From Kiloniella spongiae (GTDB lineage Bacteria > Pseudomonadota > Alphaproteobacteria > Kiloniellales > Kiloniellaceae), in assembly GCF_001026905.1 (NCBI RefSeq), contig NZ_LAQL01000002.1:558001-622000 (forward strand): 64,000 nucleotides of DNA, read 5' to 3'. A program made the translations under genes and the position numbers. This document shows positions 37,477-47,552 of the stretch, in pieces (positions within the stretch are counted from its first letter, which is position 1; each line of letters starts with the position of its first letter). The notes under the pieces are model-generated. The model was not told the origin of the DNA. It saw only the letters and a program-made list of their open reading frames with translations, and did no database searches.

Positions 37477-39516
37477 TTATAAATCTTTCGCAAGTCTCAG
37501 CGCATCATAGATCGCCGCATGGGTATTCCGAGCGGCAACGGCATCACCAATTCTGAAAAGCTGAAACTTGCCATCAGCATTCGCCGCAATGCTTTGCGGC
37601 TGTCCGTTAATAAAGGCTTTGTGGTCAAGCTCACCAAGATTTACCGACGCTGGCTTGAGATCAAAATAAATCTCATCCATCGGAATGGTTCCGTGATTGA
37701 CGACAATCTGATCGTAGTTTTTTTCTTTGATCAAATCACTATAGTCAGTACCGATTTTGGCCCGTAACCGATTGCCATCACGCACAACATCCTTCAAGCG
37801 ATAAGTAACCGTAAAGGTCACATCCTTTTCCTGCATCGATCGCATATAAGGAACCAAGTTCATCGCCATGACATCAGGTGCAAAACTACGGTCCGGTGTC
37901 ATAATTTCAACTTTTGCCCCCGTGTTGGCAATGACTTCGGCCGCTTGCAGTCCGGCATGATCACCAGCGTCGTCATAGACCAACACATCCTGTCCCGGTT
38001 TGACGTCACCAGCAATGATATCCCAACTGGAAACCACCAGCTCATTGCCGTTTTTGAGAACTTCGGTGTGGGGTAAACCACCTGTCGCGATAATAACGAC
38101 ATCGGGGTTTTCTACCTCAATATCTGCTGCTTCTGCCCAGGTATTAAATCGAAACTCAACATCGCGGGCAGCACATTGCGCCATACGCCAGTCAATGATC
38201 GAAATCATCTCAGCCCGCCGTTGACTTTGTGCAGACAGGCGAATTTGTCCTCCCGGTTCCGGCGCAGCTTCGAAGACAATGACATCATGCCCTCGCTCGG
38301 CGGAGACACGCGCAGCTTCAAGCCCTGCAGGTCCAGCTCCGACGATGACAATTTTACGTTTCTTGTCTGCGAGCGGAATATCATGCGGCATGGTCAACTC
38401 GCGCCCCGTCGCCGCATTATGTATGCACAAAGCGTCTCCGCCCTGATAGATGCGATCCAGACAATAGGTAGCGCCAACACAGGGTCGGATATCGTCCTCG
38501 CGCCCTGCCATGATTTTCCTCACAATGTGTGGATCAGCCATATGAGCCCGGGTCATGCCAACCATATCCAAAAGCCCTTCGGCAACTGCATAACGCGCTG
38601 TCGCAACATCGGGAATACGGGCAGCATGAAAGGTTGGCATACCTGTGACTTTTTTAACTTCCCCGGCAAAATCCAGATGAGGTGCTGATTTCATTCCCTG
38701 TACGGGAATAACATCTGTTAAGCCCGGATCTGTATCAATATGCCCGCGAATAACGTTGAGAAAATCAACCATCCCAGAACGCTGTAAACGCTTTGAAATT
38801 TCAATTCCTTCTGCAGCAGAGATTCCATCCTTGTCTGCTTCATCTGCGGTATAACGTATACCAACAATAAATTTATCGCCCACACGTTTTCGAATAGCTT
38901 CAAGCACATTGAGCGAAAACCGCATTCTGTTTTCTAGCGACCCGCCGTATTCACCATCCAGTGTATTGGTGCGCGGAGACCAGAACTGATCCATCAGATG
39001 ACCATAGGCTTCCAGTTCAATGCCATCCAGTCCAGCAGCTTTCATCCGCTCAGCTGCATCCGCGTAATCCTCAATAATCCGAAGGATATCCCAGTCTTCC
39101 ATCTGTTTGGGAAAGGCTCGGTGAGACGCTTCACGATGATGTGACGGCGCAACTGCTGGTAACCAGTCCCCTTTGTTCCATCCTGTTCTGCGGCCCAAAT
39201 GCGTCAGTTGGATCATCACGGCACAGCCATGTTCATGGCATGCATCCGTAACTTTTTTCATCCAGGGCACAACCTCGTCCTTATAGGCCAACACGTTGTT
39301 GAACACAGGGGGACTATCACGGGATACGGCGGCAGACCCCGCCGTCATGGTCATACCCACACCCGCCTTTGCCCGCTCTTCATGATAGGCACGGTAACGA
39401 TCCTTGGGCATCCCGTCTTCTGGGTACGCAGGTTCATGGCTTGTCGTCATGATCCGGTTTTTAATAGTCAAATGCTTCAGCTTATAGGGCTGTAACAAAG
39501 GATCATTACTGGCCAT
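37477..39516 (-). CDS. TMADH/StcD-like NADH:flavin oxidoreductase, probable N-methyl amine demethylase
   Basis: A 679-residue protein: an FMN-binding TIM barrel of the old yellow enzyme family (about 1-370), an Fe-S segment, and an FAD/NAD domain (GAGPAGLEAARVSAERGHDV, about 394-413). This layout is shared by trimethylamine dehydrogenase, dienoyl-CoA reductase and N-methylproline/dimethylglycine demethylases (StcD/DgcA). The Fe-S cysteines fall at 346, 352 and 364, but the second usual position is Ala349. It is last in a minus-strand operon after an MttB-family gene and an enolase-family gene, which suggests betaine or methylamine breakdown. The substrate is unknown. Confidence 0.85.
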   Translation of the reverse strand: MASNDPLLQPYKLKHLTIKNRIMTTSHEPAYPEDGMPKDRYRAYHEERAKAGVGMTMTAGSAAVSRDSPPVFNNVLAYKDEVVPWMKKVTDACHEHGCAVMIQLTHLGRRTGWNKGDWLPAVAPSHHREASHRAFPKQMEDWDILRIIEDYADAAERMKAAGLDGIELEAYGHLMDQFWSPRTNTLDGEYGGSLENRMRFSLNVLEAIRKRVGDKFIVGIRYTADEADKDGISAAEGIEISKRLQRSGMVDFLNVIRGHIDTDPGLTDVIPVQGMKSAPHLDFAGEVKKVTGMPTFHAARIPDVATARYAVAEGLLDMVGMTRAHMADPHIVRKIMAGREDDIRPCVGATYCLDRIYQGGDALCIHNAATGRELTMPHDIPLADKKRKIVIVGAGPAGLEAARVSAERGHDVIVFEAAPEPGGQIRLSAQSQRRAEMISIIDWRMAQCAARDVEFRFNTWAEAADIEVENPDVVIIATGGLPHTEVLKNGNELVVSSWDIIAGDVKPGQDVLVYDDAGDHAGLQAAEVIANTGAKVEIMTPDRSFAPDVMAMNLVPYMRSMQEKDVTFTVTYRLKDVVRDGNRLRAKIGTDYSDLIKEKNYDQIVVNHGTIPMDEIYFDLKPASVNLGELDHKAFINGQPQSIAANADGKFQLFRIGDAVAARNTHAAIYDALRLAKDL

Positions 39517-39642
39517 TTCTCTCTCCTGTTTATTCTTGTCCCGGTTCAGTTTGTTGATCTGGCTTTTTGCCTATCCGAGATTTTCATCAATGTAATATCA
39601 AAGTGGAAACTCGGCAGAATATTTTATGCCGAGCTTAACTGG

Positions 39643-40827
39643 TTAATTAAGTGGCAACTGACGAAACAAGCCGGGATTTTTGGGATCATTGAAATGGCTC
39701 ATAGGGCCATGTTCAACGAAGTGTCCATGCCAGCGCTTCATCGCTTCTGTATCCAGTTCCACACCCAGTCCCAACCCTTCGGGTACTGCTATGGTGTTAT
39801 TTGTCTGACGGAAGGGGCCATTCTCAATGACATCCCCAATTTGCCAACGGAACAAGGATTGTGATGGCTCTGTAATCCACGGCGTTGCAGCAACAACATG
39901 TAAATAGGCCGCTGTCATAATGCCCAGATCATTTGAATAGCACCAAAAACCTTTACCCATGGCTTCACAGGCTGCAATGAATTTCATTGTTTTCCCAATG
40001 CCACCCAGCGCCGCAAAGTTACAGACAAAATAGTCAGGTGCACCCAAGGCAACAGCGCGCCGTAAATCCGGTACATGGGTCGAAAAGGGAATTATCGAAT
40101 GGCGGCGTAACTCGGCCATTTCCTCAAAGGTCGCAACCGGGTCCTCATAGTTTCGGATATTGTAGGGTTCCAGTTCCCTTAAAACCCAACGTGCCGTTGT
40201 TAAAGACCACTGCATATTTGAATCAAGCCGCAACATAGCGGCAGGCCCAAGTGCTTCTCGCAAAAGGCGAACCGTTTTGATTTCAAGTTCGGGAGCACCT
40301 TGAATAAGCTTGCCTTCAAAATAGCTCGAACCGTGTTCTTCTTTCATCTCCAAGCAGTAATCGACAATAGCTTCAGGAGTCATTTCGCCACCTGCTCCAT
40401 CGTTCTCTGGCCGGAAAGCAAAATACTCCGTAAAGGGAATCTCTTTTCTGACGGCACCACCCAATAATTTATAGAGCGGCATATTCATCACTTTTCCACG
40501 GATATCCCAAAGCGCGAGTTCCAACGCACCAAAAGCTATAGAGATCGCATTTTCGCCTGTATTTGCCGTTATCTGCCACGGCGGGACACAGCGCGCTTCA
40601 CAATTAGCGATATCCAGTGGATCAGCACCAATAAGGGCAGGCGCGATCTCATCCTTAATGATTTCACCAAAATGCCACCAGGGCGCTTCCCCTAAGCCCA
40701 CGACACCTTCGTCAGTAAAAACTTCGATAATCGATTTTGATGCCCCGGGGTAAAGCCCTGCCGTCCACCAGAAAGGCGCATCAAAAGGTACGTTTACATG
40801 AGTAACTTTAATATCCGTAATTTTCAT
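39643..40827 (-). CDS. Enolase-superfamily enzyme (mandelate racemase/glucarate dehydratase group), substrate unknown
   Basis: A 394-residue protein with the capping domain (MKITDIKVTHVNVPFDAPFW at the start) and the barrel domain. Metal ligands are seen in LRLDSNMQW (Asp) and NYEDPVAT (Glu), and the third near STHVPDLRRA. The strand that normally carries the general-base His reads FWCYSNDLGI, with Tyr where His is expected, and the KxK position reads FEGKL. Specificity is thus not assignable. It sits between the MttB and flavoprotein genes; by analogy with betaine clusters it could epimerise or dehydrate an intermediate. Confidence 0.82.
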   Translation of the reverse strand: MKITDIKVTHVNVPFDAPFWWTAGLYPGASKSIIEVFTDEGVVGLGEAPWWHFGEIIKDEIAPALIGADPLDIANCEARCVPPWQITANTGENAISIAFGALELALWDIRGKVMNMPLYKLLGGAVRKEIPFTEYFAFRPENDGAGGEMTPEAIVDYCLEMKEEHGSSYFEGKLIQGAPELEIKTVRLLREALGPAAMLRLDSNMQWSLTTARWVLRELEPYNIRNYEDPVATFEEMAELRRHSIIPFSTHVPDLRRAVALGAPDYFVCNFAALGGIGKTMKFIAACEAMGKGFWCYSNDLGIMTAAYLHVVAATPWITEPSQSLFRWQIGDVIENGPFRQTNNTIAVPEGLGLGVELDTEAMKRWHGHFVEHGPMSHFNDPKNPGLFRQLPLN

Positions 40828-40882
40828 GACTTAGGCCTCACAAATTTCTCTCGCCAATTCCACATACCTGACAGGATACTCT

Positions 40883-42478
40883 TTAGTACCAAGCGTCTTT
40901 CATTTCAGCTTTGCGCCGATTCATAAAATCGAGCAATGCTGCGTCAGTATCTTCGTCCAAATACGGTGCCTGATAGCCTGCCAATATCTTTTTCCATCTG
41001 CGATTGGCTCGGATCATTGCGTCATCGCCACCCTGCTCACTCCAACTTTCGAAAGGCTGATCATCATTGAGTTCCGTATCCCAATATGCCGTTTCATAAT
41101 GTGAAAGCGTATGTGCGGTTCCAAACATGTGTTGCCCTGGCCCACCTTCGCGCAAAGAAGAAATACCCAAAGTATCATCATTGATCTCTAGGCCTTCAAG
41201 GTAAGCATGCAATGCCCCGCAAAGATCGGTATCCATCATGAATTTTTCATAAGACATTGAGAGCAGACCATCCAAGAAACCCGCGGAGTGCAACACGTAA
41301 TTAACGCCGCCCTGTACCGCGGACATCATCGACATCATGGCCTGCACCATTGCCTGCCCATCAGGTAATTTTGATGTCGCGAAGTTACCTGCGCAACGCA
41401 AAGGTAATTTTAATCGGCGCGCCAACTGCCCCATAACCAAGCTTCCCAAAGCAGGCTCAGGCGTTCCGAAGGTCGGGCTACCTGACCTCAGCGACATGGA
41501 CGAGAGAAAAGAAGCCAAAATAGCCGGCGCACCGGGCCTCACAAGCTGCGTCAAGGCACAGCCAACCATGGACTCAGCCAACCCTTGCGCCACAGCACCC
41601 GGCATTGTCACTGGGCAAACCGCACCACCAAGTAAGAAAGGTAAATGAATGGAACCTTGCCCCGCCGCGGCATAAGCCCGAATGCCTTGGGTAGAAATAC
41701 CATCCCAGACCAAGGGTGATGTAGAATTAAAGTTCCCCATGATCACACAGTTCTGGTCAACAAACTCAGAGCTAAAAAGAATACGGCACATTTCTATGCT
41801 ATCTTCTGCTCGCTCGGGTGCCGTAATTGATCCCAAAAACGGACGATCAGAATAACGAATATGGGCATAGACCATATCAAGATGGCGTTTGTTGACCGGT
41901 ATATCCGTCGGTTCACAAATCGTTCCTCCGGAATGGTGAAGCCATGGACTGGATTGTGCTAACTTCACAAAATTTTCAAAGTCATCAAGGGTTCCATAAC
42001 GCCGCCCCTTATCCATATCCATCACAAAAGGTGAACCATAGGCCGGAGCAAAAACCATGGCATCACCACCGATCTCAACTGATTTTGCCGGATTTCTCGC
42101 ATGTTGCGTAAAACGTTCAGGTGCTGTTTTAAGAAGTTCCCGGATCATGCCGGGTTCAAATTTGATATTCCAGGCTTCAGCAGAAATATCTGTGACTTGC
42201 CCGCCCGCCTTTCGAAATAGCTCTACTGTTTCAGGGTCTTCTCGAAACTCGATACCAATCTCTGCCAGAATGGTATCCGCGGCTTTCTCGATTTTAATCA
42301 GGTTCTCTTCATCAAGAAGATCATAGGTTGGAATTTTACGACTTATAAAAGGAGTCTTCAGGTGTGAATTTTGTCCTGCCCCATCCATACGACTTGCTTG
42401 CCTGGCTGCGCGGCCACGGTTTCGGGCCCTTCCTACACGATGCTCATTACTATCAACATGATCGACCGACTGTTCCAT
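40883..42478 (-). CDS. MttB-family trimethylamine methyltransferase-like protein (non-pyrrolysine)
   Basis: A 531-residue protein from the ATG at 42478 (MEQSVDHVDSNEH). The family barrel is clear: VFAPAYGSPFVMDMDKGRRYG, GNFNSTSPLVWDG, GGVNYVLHSAGFLDGLLSMSYEKF and a GQHMFGTAHT near the end. No in-frame amber codon is present, so it is a pyrrolysine-free MttB homologue, as in glycine betaine methyltransferases, which move a methyl group to a corrinoid protein. No corrinoid protein, second methyltransferase or RamA is in the window. The open frame to 42532 is less likely as the start. LysR is divergent. Confidence 0.88.
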   Translation of the reverse strand: MEQSVDHVDSNEHRVGRARNRGRAARQASRMDGAGQNSHLKTPFISRKIPTYDLLDEENLIKIEKAADTILAEIGIEFREDPETVELFRKAGGQVTDISAEAWNIKFEPGMIRELLKTAPERFTQHARNPAKSVEIGGDAMVFAPAYGSPFVMDMDKGRRYGTLDDFENFVKLAQSSPWLHHSGGTICEPTDIPVNKRHLDMVYAHIRYSDRPFLGSITAPERAEDSIEMCRILFSSEFVDQNCVIMGNFNSTSPLVWDGISTQGIRAYAAAGQGSIHLPFLLGGAVCPVTMPGAVAQGLAESMVGCALTQLVRPGAPAILASFLSSMSLRSGSPTFGTPEPALGSLVMGQLARRLKLPLRCAGNFATSKLPDGQAMVQAMMSMMSAVQGGVNYVLHSAGFLDGLLSMSYEKFMMDTDLCGALHAYLEGLEINDDTLGISSLREGGPGQHMFGTAHTLSHYETAYWDTELNDDQPFESWSEQGGDDAMIRANRRWKKILAGYQAPYLDEDTDAALLDFMNRRKAEMKDAWY

Positions 42479-42511
42479 TGCCTTACTTTCTTCCGAGAAT
42501 AATAGGAATAG

Positions 42512-42530
42512 GCATATGGTATACTTATGC
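42512..42530. promoter_or_regulatory. Dyad in the MttB/LysR divergent gap
   Basis: GCATA, nine bases, then TATGC, in the 102-base gap between the MttB and LysR genes. This matches the spacing of LysR-type half sites (T-N11-A style). The assignment is tentative. Confidence 0.4.
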
Positions 42531-42580
42531 AATATAGTTGTGACTGACTAAAAATCTTATTCTTAGGCTAAGTTTAATTT

Positions 42581-43504
42581 ATGCGAAAATTAAAATCACT
42601 TATCCAGTCGCCCGCATCTCTCTTCTCTTTTGAAGCGGCAGGCCGTCATTTATCTTTTGCCCGGGCCGCAGAAGAACTCAATGTCAGCCAAGCAGCCATA
42701 AGCTATGCAATCAAACAGTTAGAAAGCGCGTTGAATGTGCAGCTCTTTTATCGCGGACATCGCTCGGTTGAATTAACAAATGCGGGAAAACGCTTTCATA
42801 ACGACGTCACCATGGGCCTTGGCCATATCCACCGTTCTGCAGAAGAACTATCGCGCTCTGATAGTGAAGGTAGCATCACCCTTTCTTGTTCAACTGCTTT
42901 TGCCAACTATTGGATCGTGCCAAGGTTGGGCACACTTCGGGCAAAAAACCCTGAAATTGATCTGCGATTACAAACGACTGATAAAGATATTGATCCTGCA
43001 ATTGAAGGGATCCCGCTGGGGATACGACGTGGCACAGGCGATTGGCCCGGGCACGATGCCATTCAGATTGCCAATGAAGAAGTTTACCCCGTTGCCAGTC
43101 CACGCTATCTAGCAGAAAATGGTCGCCCCAAAGACGCAGTTGAACTCGCAGAACGACGCTTGATATATCTGGAAGAACCTTACCGGGATCGACCGAACTG
43201 GAATACCTGGTTTCAGGCCAAAGGACTGGTTTGGAAAGATTACGGCGAAGGATTACGTCTTAATGATTACGCCCTGGTTATTCAGGCTGCACTGGCGGGT
43301 GGCGGTATTGCCCTGGGGTGGTGGCATCTGGTTGATCATCTGGTTGAACATGGCCTTTTGGTAAAGCTGGATGACGAACCAGTTCATTTTGGTGGAGACT
43401 TCTGGGTTTTATGGCCCAATCACAAACCATTGAGTCCACAGGCTGAACGTGTGCGGGATTGGTTAACATCTTCGCAAAATTCCTTGGACAATGGTCTCTA
43501 TTAA
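42581..43504 (+). CDS. LysR-family (GcvA-like) transcriptional regulator
   Basis: A 307-residue LysR protein of the GcvA subgroup. The HTH is SFARAAEELNVSQAAISYAIKQLE (about 25-48), and the effector domain ends with the LWPNHKPLSPQAERVRDWL typical of GcvA relatives. It is divergent from the MttB gene and likely controls the demethylation operon. mgsA follows 34 bases after its stop. GcvA-like regulators often sense amino acids or betaines, but the effector here is unknown. Confidence 0.9.
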   Translation: MRKLKSLIQSPASLFSFEAAGRHLSFARAAEELNVSQAAISYAIKQLESALNVQLFYRGHRSVELTNAGKRFHNDVTMGLGHIHRSAEELSRSDSEGSITLSCSTAFANYWIVPRLGTLRAKNPEIDLRLQTTDKDIDPAIEGIPLGIRRGTGDWPGHDAIQIANEEVYPVASPRYLAENGRPKDAVELAERRLIYLEEPYRDRPNWNTWFQAKGLVWKDYGEGLRLNDYALVIQAALAGGGIALGWWHLVDHLVEHGLLVKLDDEPVHFGGDFWVLWPNHKPLSPQAERVRDWLTSSQNSLDNGLY

Positions 43505-43538
43505 CGCGATATTATGCCTAACAAACAAGGAGATAATA

Positions 43539-43997
43539 ATGTCCAGCAGTTCCGCCAATAGCCCCAAACGAACGATTGCAATGGTTGCCCATGATCGAAT
43601 GAAACCTGTGCTTCTTGAATGGGCAGACGAAAACCAAGAACAGCTAAAAGAATTTCGCATCGTTGCTACGGGAACAACAGGCCGTCTGTTGGCAGAAAAC
43701 CTTCCTGAACATGATATAACCGCGTTCAAAAGCGGTCCGCTTGGTGGGGATCTGCAGATTGGTGCCTTGATCTCTAACGACGAACTGGATGCATTGTTCT
43801 TTCTCGTCGACCCCATGACGCCACAGCCACACGATGTTGATGTCAAAGCCCTAATCAGAATTTCTACCCTTTATGAAACACCTGTCGCCTGTAATCGAAC
43901 AACTGCAGATTTTATCCTCCGCGGCATTACTGAAGAAGGCTATCAAAAACGTCCTGCTCATCCCATGATCGAAGAATACGTCACCCGCACGGTTTAA
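43539..43997 (+). CDS. mgsA: Methylglyoxal synthase
   Basis: A 152-residue enzyme converting dihydroxyacetone phosphate to methylglyoxal and phosphate. All catalytic residues seen in the E. coli enzyme are matched: His18, Asp71 (GPLGGDLQIGA), Asp91, His98 and Asp101 (DPMTPQPHDVD). The start is ATG 43539, with AAGGAG eight bases before. A longer open frame from 43491 overlaps the LysR end and is not used. It is 34 bases after the LysR gene and may be co-transcribed. The bypass relieves phosphosugar stress. Confidence 0.95.
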   Translation: MSSSSANSPKRTIAMVAHDRMKPVLLEWADENQEQLKEFRIVATGTTGRLLAENLPEHDITAFKSGPLGGDLQIGALISNDELDALFFLVDPMTPQPHDVDVKALIRISTLYETPVACNRTTADFILRGITEEGYQKRPAHPMIEEYVTRTV

Positions 43998-44026
43998 AAG
44001 CTGCAGGCCAATCCCTTAAATACATA

Positions 44027-45520
44027 TCACTGAATAGCGTGGATTACTTTTGTAACAGGGGTATCCAGCCCCTCGACGTACCAGTTCGCCCACAAGCGAT
44101 TTTCCTTATCCGGTTCCAAGCTCAGAAAATTTCGGGCAAGAATATATTTTCTTCGCTGTGTTGGTAACTCCATCATCCGGGCTGTAATACCTTGCTCAAT
44201 CGGCTCAACTTCGTCGCTTAATTGCGTTAACAGCCACCCCATCAACTTCGGCGGGGAAGGATGGACAATACCAGAGGCTGTGAGCTGATTTATAACCTTT
44301 GATCGCCCGGGCGCAGTTTCTCCCCGCTCGCTTTCAATAACACCCAGGCAAGCAACATGCACATCGCCAGAAAGAATGGTCACACGACAAGACTTATCAG
44401 TCATTAATCCAAGTAATCGATGAATCATTCGCAACCGCTCTGCACGATGATTAGGACTTTGCCAGTGATCCCTTAAATCATCTTCAAGTTCCTGTTCACC
44501 AGGCAACCATCCCATAAGACTTTCAATAGACCCAAAGTCCGCATGGACAACAGGTACAGGAGAAACAAAGAGTAAATGTTTAGCCCCCCCCTCGCTAACA
44601 GACTTCAAGCCATCAAGATATTGCCAAATCAAATCCCAACTTTCCCGAGAGAGAACTTGTTTTTGTGTTCTTTCCGTTCGAGCATCCAATGATAACACCA
44701 AATAATTTCCAACCCGGTGGATCGTTGAAAAACCTTTGGTCGGTAAAGCTGCGGGGTGCTTTTCACCTTCTATTACCGAAAGCTGTTGCTGGAACAGAGC
44801 AAAGTACTTACGTGCGATGCTAAAGATGCCCTGATAAACCTCGCACTCCTGATCTTCGGCAGCATAAGACCCCCAACCGTCGAAAATATCATGATCATCC
44901 CACATCATAACGGTGGGAATAGAAGCAAGTGCCTCAGCCACAACAGGCTGTTTCCATCGTTGGCAATAAAGATCAAAATAGAAGCGATCAACCTGATCCC
45001 GCATCACCGTCGTGAACTTGCGTTCTCTTCGCTTTCGACGAGGCAATTCAACCCATTTTTTAACTTCAGAGCATCGTTCCCATATTTCATCAGCATAAAC
45101 CTGATCGCCGCCCATAATCATCAAATTGTAAGGCGTTATCCTATGCTGAAAGAGAAGAGTCTTCCACATAGCATTTTTATCATCCACTTTTTTGATTTCA
45201 CTCGGGGCAGAGAAACCGTTACAGGAAAGAAAAGTCATTTGGGGATCAGTCCCGCGAGCCGGTACACTGAACATCCAAAAATCAAATCCAACAAAATATT
45301 TAACCTCTACGGCTTCCTTTTCGCGCGACACACGAACATCAAACCGCGATGTGATAAAACCCTTGGCCTCATATAATGTTGAACGAGATACACATTCCCC
45401 TTTTTCCAGCTTGAAGACCACATCAGCAGTCGGTGTCTTTGACACAACTAATATCGACAAATCCCAAAAGTCATCTTCCGCAACTCGCAGATTCAAAATT
45501 GGTCCAAGCTTGAGGTTCAT
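44027..45520 (-). CDS. PhoD-like alkaline phosphatase-family metallophosphatase
   Basis: A 497-residue protein with the PhoD-like calcineurin fold: GGDQVYADEIW (about 158-168), WDDHDIFDGWGS (about 220-231) and SGDVHVACLG near the end carry the metal ligands. There is no signal peptide, so it is cytosolic, unlike secreted PhoD. The N-terminal 120 residues form a beta domain of the kind found in related PhoD-like proteins. The substrate is unknown; phosphodiesters are usual for the family. It lies between mgsA and a chemoreceptor gene with no evident operon. Confidence 0.85.
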   Translation of the reverse strand: MNLKLGPILNLRVAEDDFWDLSILVVSKTPTADVVFKLEKGECVSRSTLYEAKGFITSRFDVRVSREKEAVEVKYFVGFDFWMFSVPARGTDPQMTFLSCNGFSAPSEIKKVDDKNAMWKTLLFQHRITPYNLMIMGGDQVYADEIWERCSEVKKWVELPRRKRRERKFTTVMRDQVDRFYFDLYCQRWKQPVVAEALASIPTVMMWDDHDIFDGWGSYAAEDQECEVYQGIFSIARKYFALFQQQLSVIEGEKHPAALPTKGFSTIHRVGNYLVLSLDARTERTQKQVLSRESWDLIWQYLDGLKSVSEGGAKHLLFVSPVPVVHADFGSIESLMGWLPGEQELEDDLRDHWQSPNHRAERLRMIHRLLGLMTDKSCRVTILSGDVHVACLGVIESERGETAPGRSKVINQLTASGIVHPSPPKLMGWLLTQLSDEVEPIEQGITARMMELPTQRRKYILARNFLSLEPDKENRLWANWYVEGLDTPVTKVIHAIQ

Positions 45521-45614
45521 GATATCGCTCCCTAAATTTTATCTTTATTTAAAGAGGGTATCGGACTTGGAAAGCCTATTCCACATTAAGTTGAATTAAA
45601 AAGAAACCAAATCC

Positions 45615-47411
45615 CTAAACAGGCGATGATGCCGCGTTTAGGATCAACTTCAAATCATTTTGCATATGCCCCAAAGCAGATTTAATCATATCCGACGTCT
45701 TCATCAATTTATCGGTTGCATCGCCTGTGGTCCGCGAAGCATCCCGCATGGCTGCTGTACTGCCGGATACCTTGTTGGCATTTTCCACAGAATCCTTCAC
45801 AAATCGGGCAATGCCGTTAGAAGCATTTGATTGGGCTTCAAACAGCTGTACAAGGCCGCGCATTGATTGATCCACCTGATTGATTCGCCCCTCAATAGTC
45901 GTAATACCCTGCGCTGCCTGCTCAGACACGTCACGAATAGACTTAACTCTGACGGCAATCGCATCTGTGGCTTGTGATGTTTCCGCAGATAACTTTTTAA
46001 CTTCTTCGGCAACAACGGCAAAACCGGCCCCAGCCACCCCGGCCCGTGAAGCCTCAATCGTTGCGTTCAAAGCCAGAAGGTGCGTTTGCCCGGCAATTTT
46101 CTGAATCATTTCAATGATTCCGTCCACCTGATTAGCCGTTTCATAAAGATCTTCGACAGTAGAGTGGGCTTCTCTGGTATCTTTTGTCGCCAAAGAAGTT
46201 AGTTTGATTTGTTGATCTACGGCTTCCGACATTTCTGAGCTACAGGATATAAGATCTTCCGAAAGCTCTCTTATTTCACCGGCCATTTTGGCATTGATAT
46301 CTGCCAGTTCTATCGTCTCTCCAGCTTGGTGATTGGTATTGGTTGCAAAATTTTGTAATTGATCCGACATGATTGCCAAGTCATCCGCATGTAACCTGAC
46401 GCTTTTCACACTGGAATTCATACCGCTTTCCAATTGAGAAGCTACATTAGTAAGCCTGTCTTCGACCGCCTTTTGATTACGAAGACGTTCTTTTTCGTTC
46501 TCTTCCCGTAAAACAACCGCTTCGTCTCTTGCTTGTTGAAAGCGTTCAATCCCCCGGGCAAGAGAACCGATCTCATCAATACGTTTTGTTTCTTGCAGGG
46601 TCACATTTTCACCATCAGCAACGTCGCGGGCAGCCGTCTGCAACCGAACTAAAGATCGAGTAACCAGACTGCGATTAACACCAAAGGTAACACCCAGGAT
46701 CAAAATGACAGCAACACTGCCAAGACCGATTGAAATGAAAAGCGCCAAATCCGCAAAAGCTTTCACTTCTACATCCTTTTCACGAATCACATCGACATGC
46801 TCAAGGATTGCAATACGTTTTTGTTCTGCTTCCAACGTTGCATCAGCGAGTATTCCTTTGAGTGACAATACCTTTCGCCCCAAAGCATCATCGCCCGAAT
46901 TTTCCTGAGAAACCCTTGTCACTTCCCGCTTAATATCTGCAAGAACAAGATTAGAGAAACGAAATTCTTTCACCTGGTTCTGATATTTAGTACCCGCAAA
47001 AACGCCAAGAGATAACGCAGGTTTTCCTGCCCCATCATCAATAACAAAAAAACCGTTCTTAGATAGATCCCTGCGTTGATTTCTTTTTTTATAGCGGTTT
47101 TTAATACTGTTTCGCCCATCATGAATTGTAACGCTTGCACCTTGAGATAACGCCCAATTTTCTATTTCTCTGGTGGCATTGACTTCCAGGTGAGCCCCGA
47201 TCGAAAGATAACTTGCTTGCAGGTCAGTGATTTCTGCCCGCAGCATCTGATTCATTTCGCGTAGTAGTTGGGTACGAGCTTCTTCTTTCTGCATGATGGT
47301 TTTCATCAGAAGCTCAAATCCGAAAAGCACTCCAGCCATAAGAGGAACCAGCACAGCAATCAAAGCAATAATCAATTTGATATCAATTCGGGATTTTATA
47401 ACGGTAAACAT
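45615..47411 (-). CDS. Methyl-accepting chemotaxis protein (membrane-bound)
   Basis: A 598-residue chemoreceptor. The first membrane helix is at about 13-35, a periplasmic domain at about 36-215, the second helix at about 220-243 ([20 protein letters not shown]) and a HAMP domain follows. The cytoplasmic signalling hairpin tip is [20 protein letters not shown], then [19 protein letters not shown]. It relays ligand binding to CheA/CheW. The ligand is unknown. No CheA pathway genes are in the window. Confidence 0.92.
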   Translation of the reverse strand: MFTVIKSRIDIKLIIALIAVLVPLMAGVLFGFELLMKTIMQKEEARTQLLREMNQMLRAEITDLQASYLSIGAHLEVNATREIENWALSQGASVTIHDGRNSIKNRYKKRNQRRDLSKNGFFVIDDGAGKPALSLGVFAGTKYQNQVKEFRFSNLVLADIKREVTRVSQENSGDDALGRKVLSLKGILADATLEAEQKRIAILEHVDVIREKDVEVKAFADLALFISIGLGSVAVILILGVTFGVNRSLVTRSLVRLQTAARDVADGENVTLQETKRIDEIGSLARGIERFQQARDEAVVLREENEKERLRNQKAVEDRLTNVASQLESGMNSSVKSVRLHADDLAIMSDQLQNFATNTNHQAGETIELADINAKMAGEIRELSEDLISCSSEMSEAVDQQIKLTSLATKDTREAHSTVEDLYETANQVDGIIEMIQKIAGQTHLLALNATIEASRAGVAGAGFAVVAEEVKKLSAETSQATDAIAVRVKSIRDVSEQAAQGITTIEGRINQVDQSMRGLVQLFEAQSNASNGIARFVKDSVENANKVSGSTAAMRDASRTTGDATDKLMKTSDMIKSALGHMQNDLKLILNAASSPV

Positions 47412-47552
47412 AACGACCTCACACCAACGACAAAGAAAACAAGATCTTTCTAGTTTGTGATCGGTAAAGCGAAAGTATTACACATTGAAGATGGTTCGAT
47501 GACTCTAAATCTAAATTACCATTAAATTTCAGGCACTTTCTATCACTACACT

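Noticed and set aside
40883..42478. Possible pyrrolysine-containing MttB
   Set aside because: The frame is continuous without an in-frame amber codon, so pyrrolysine is not needed.
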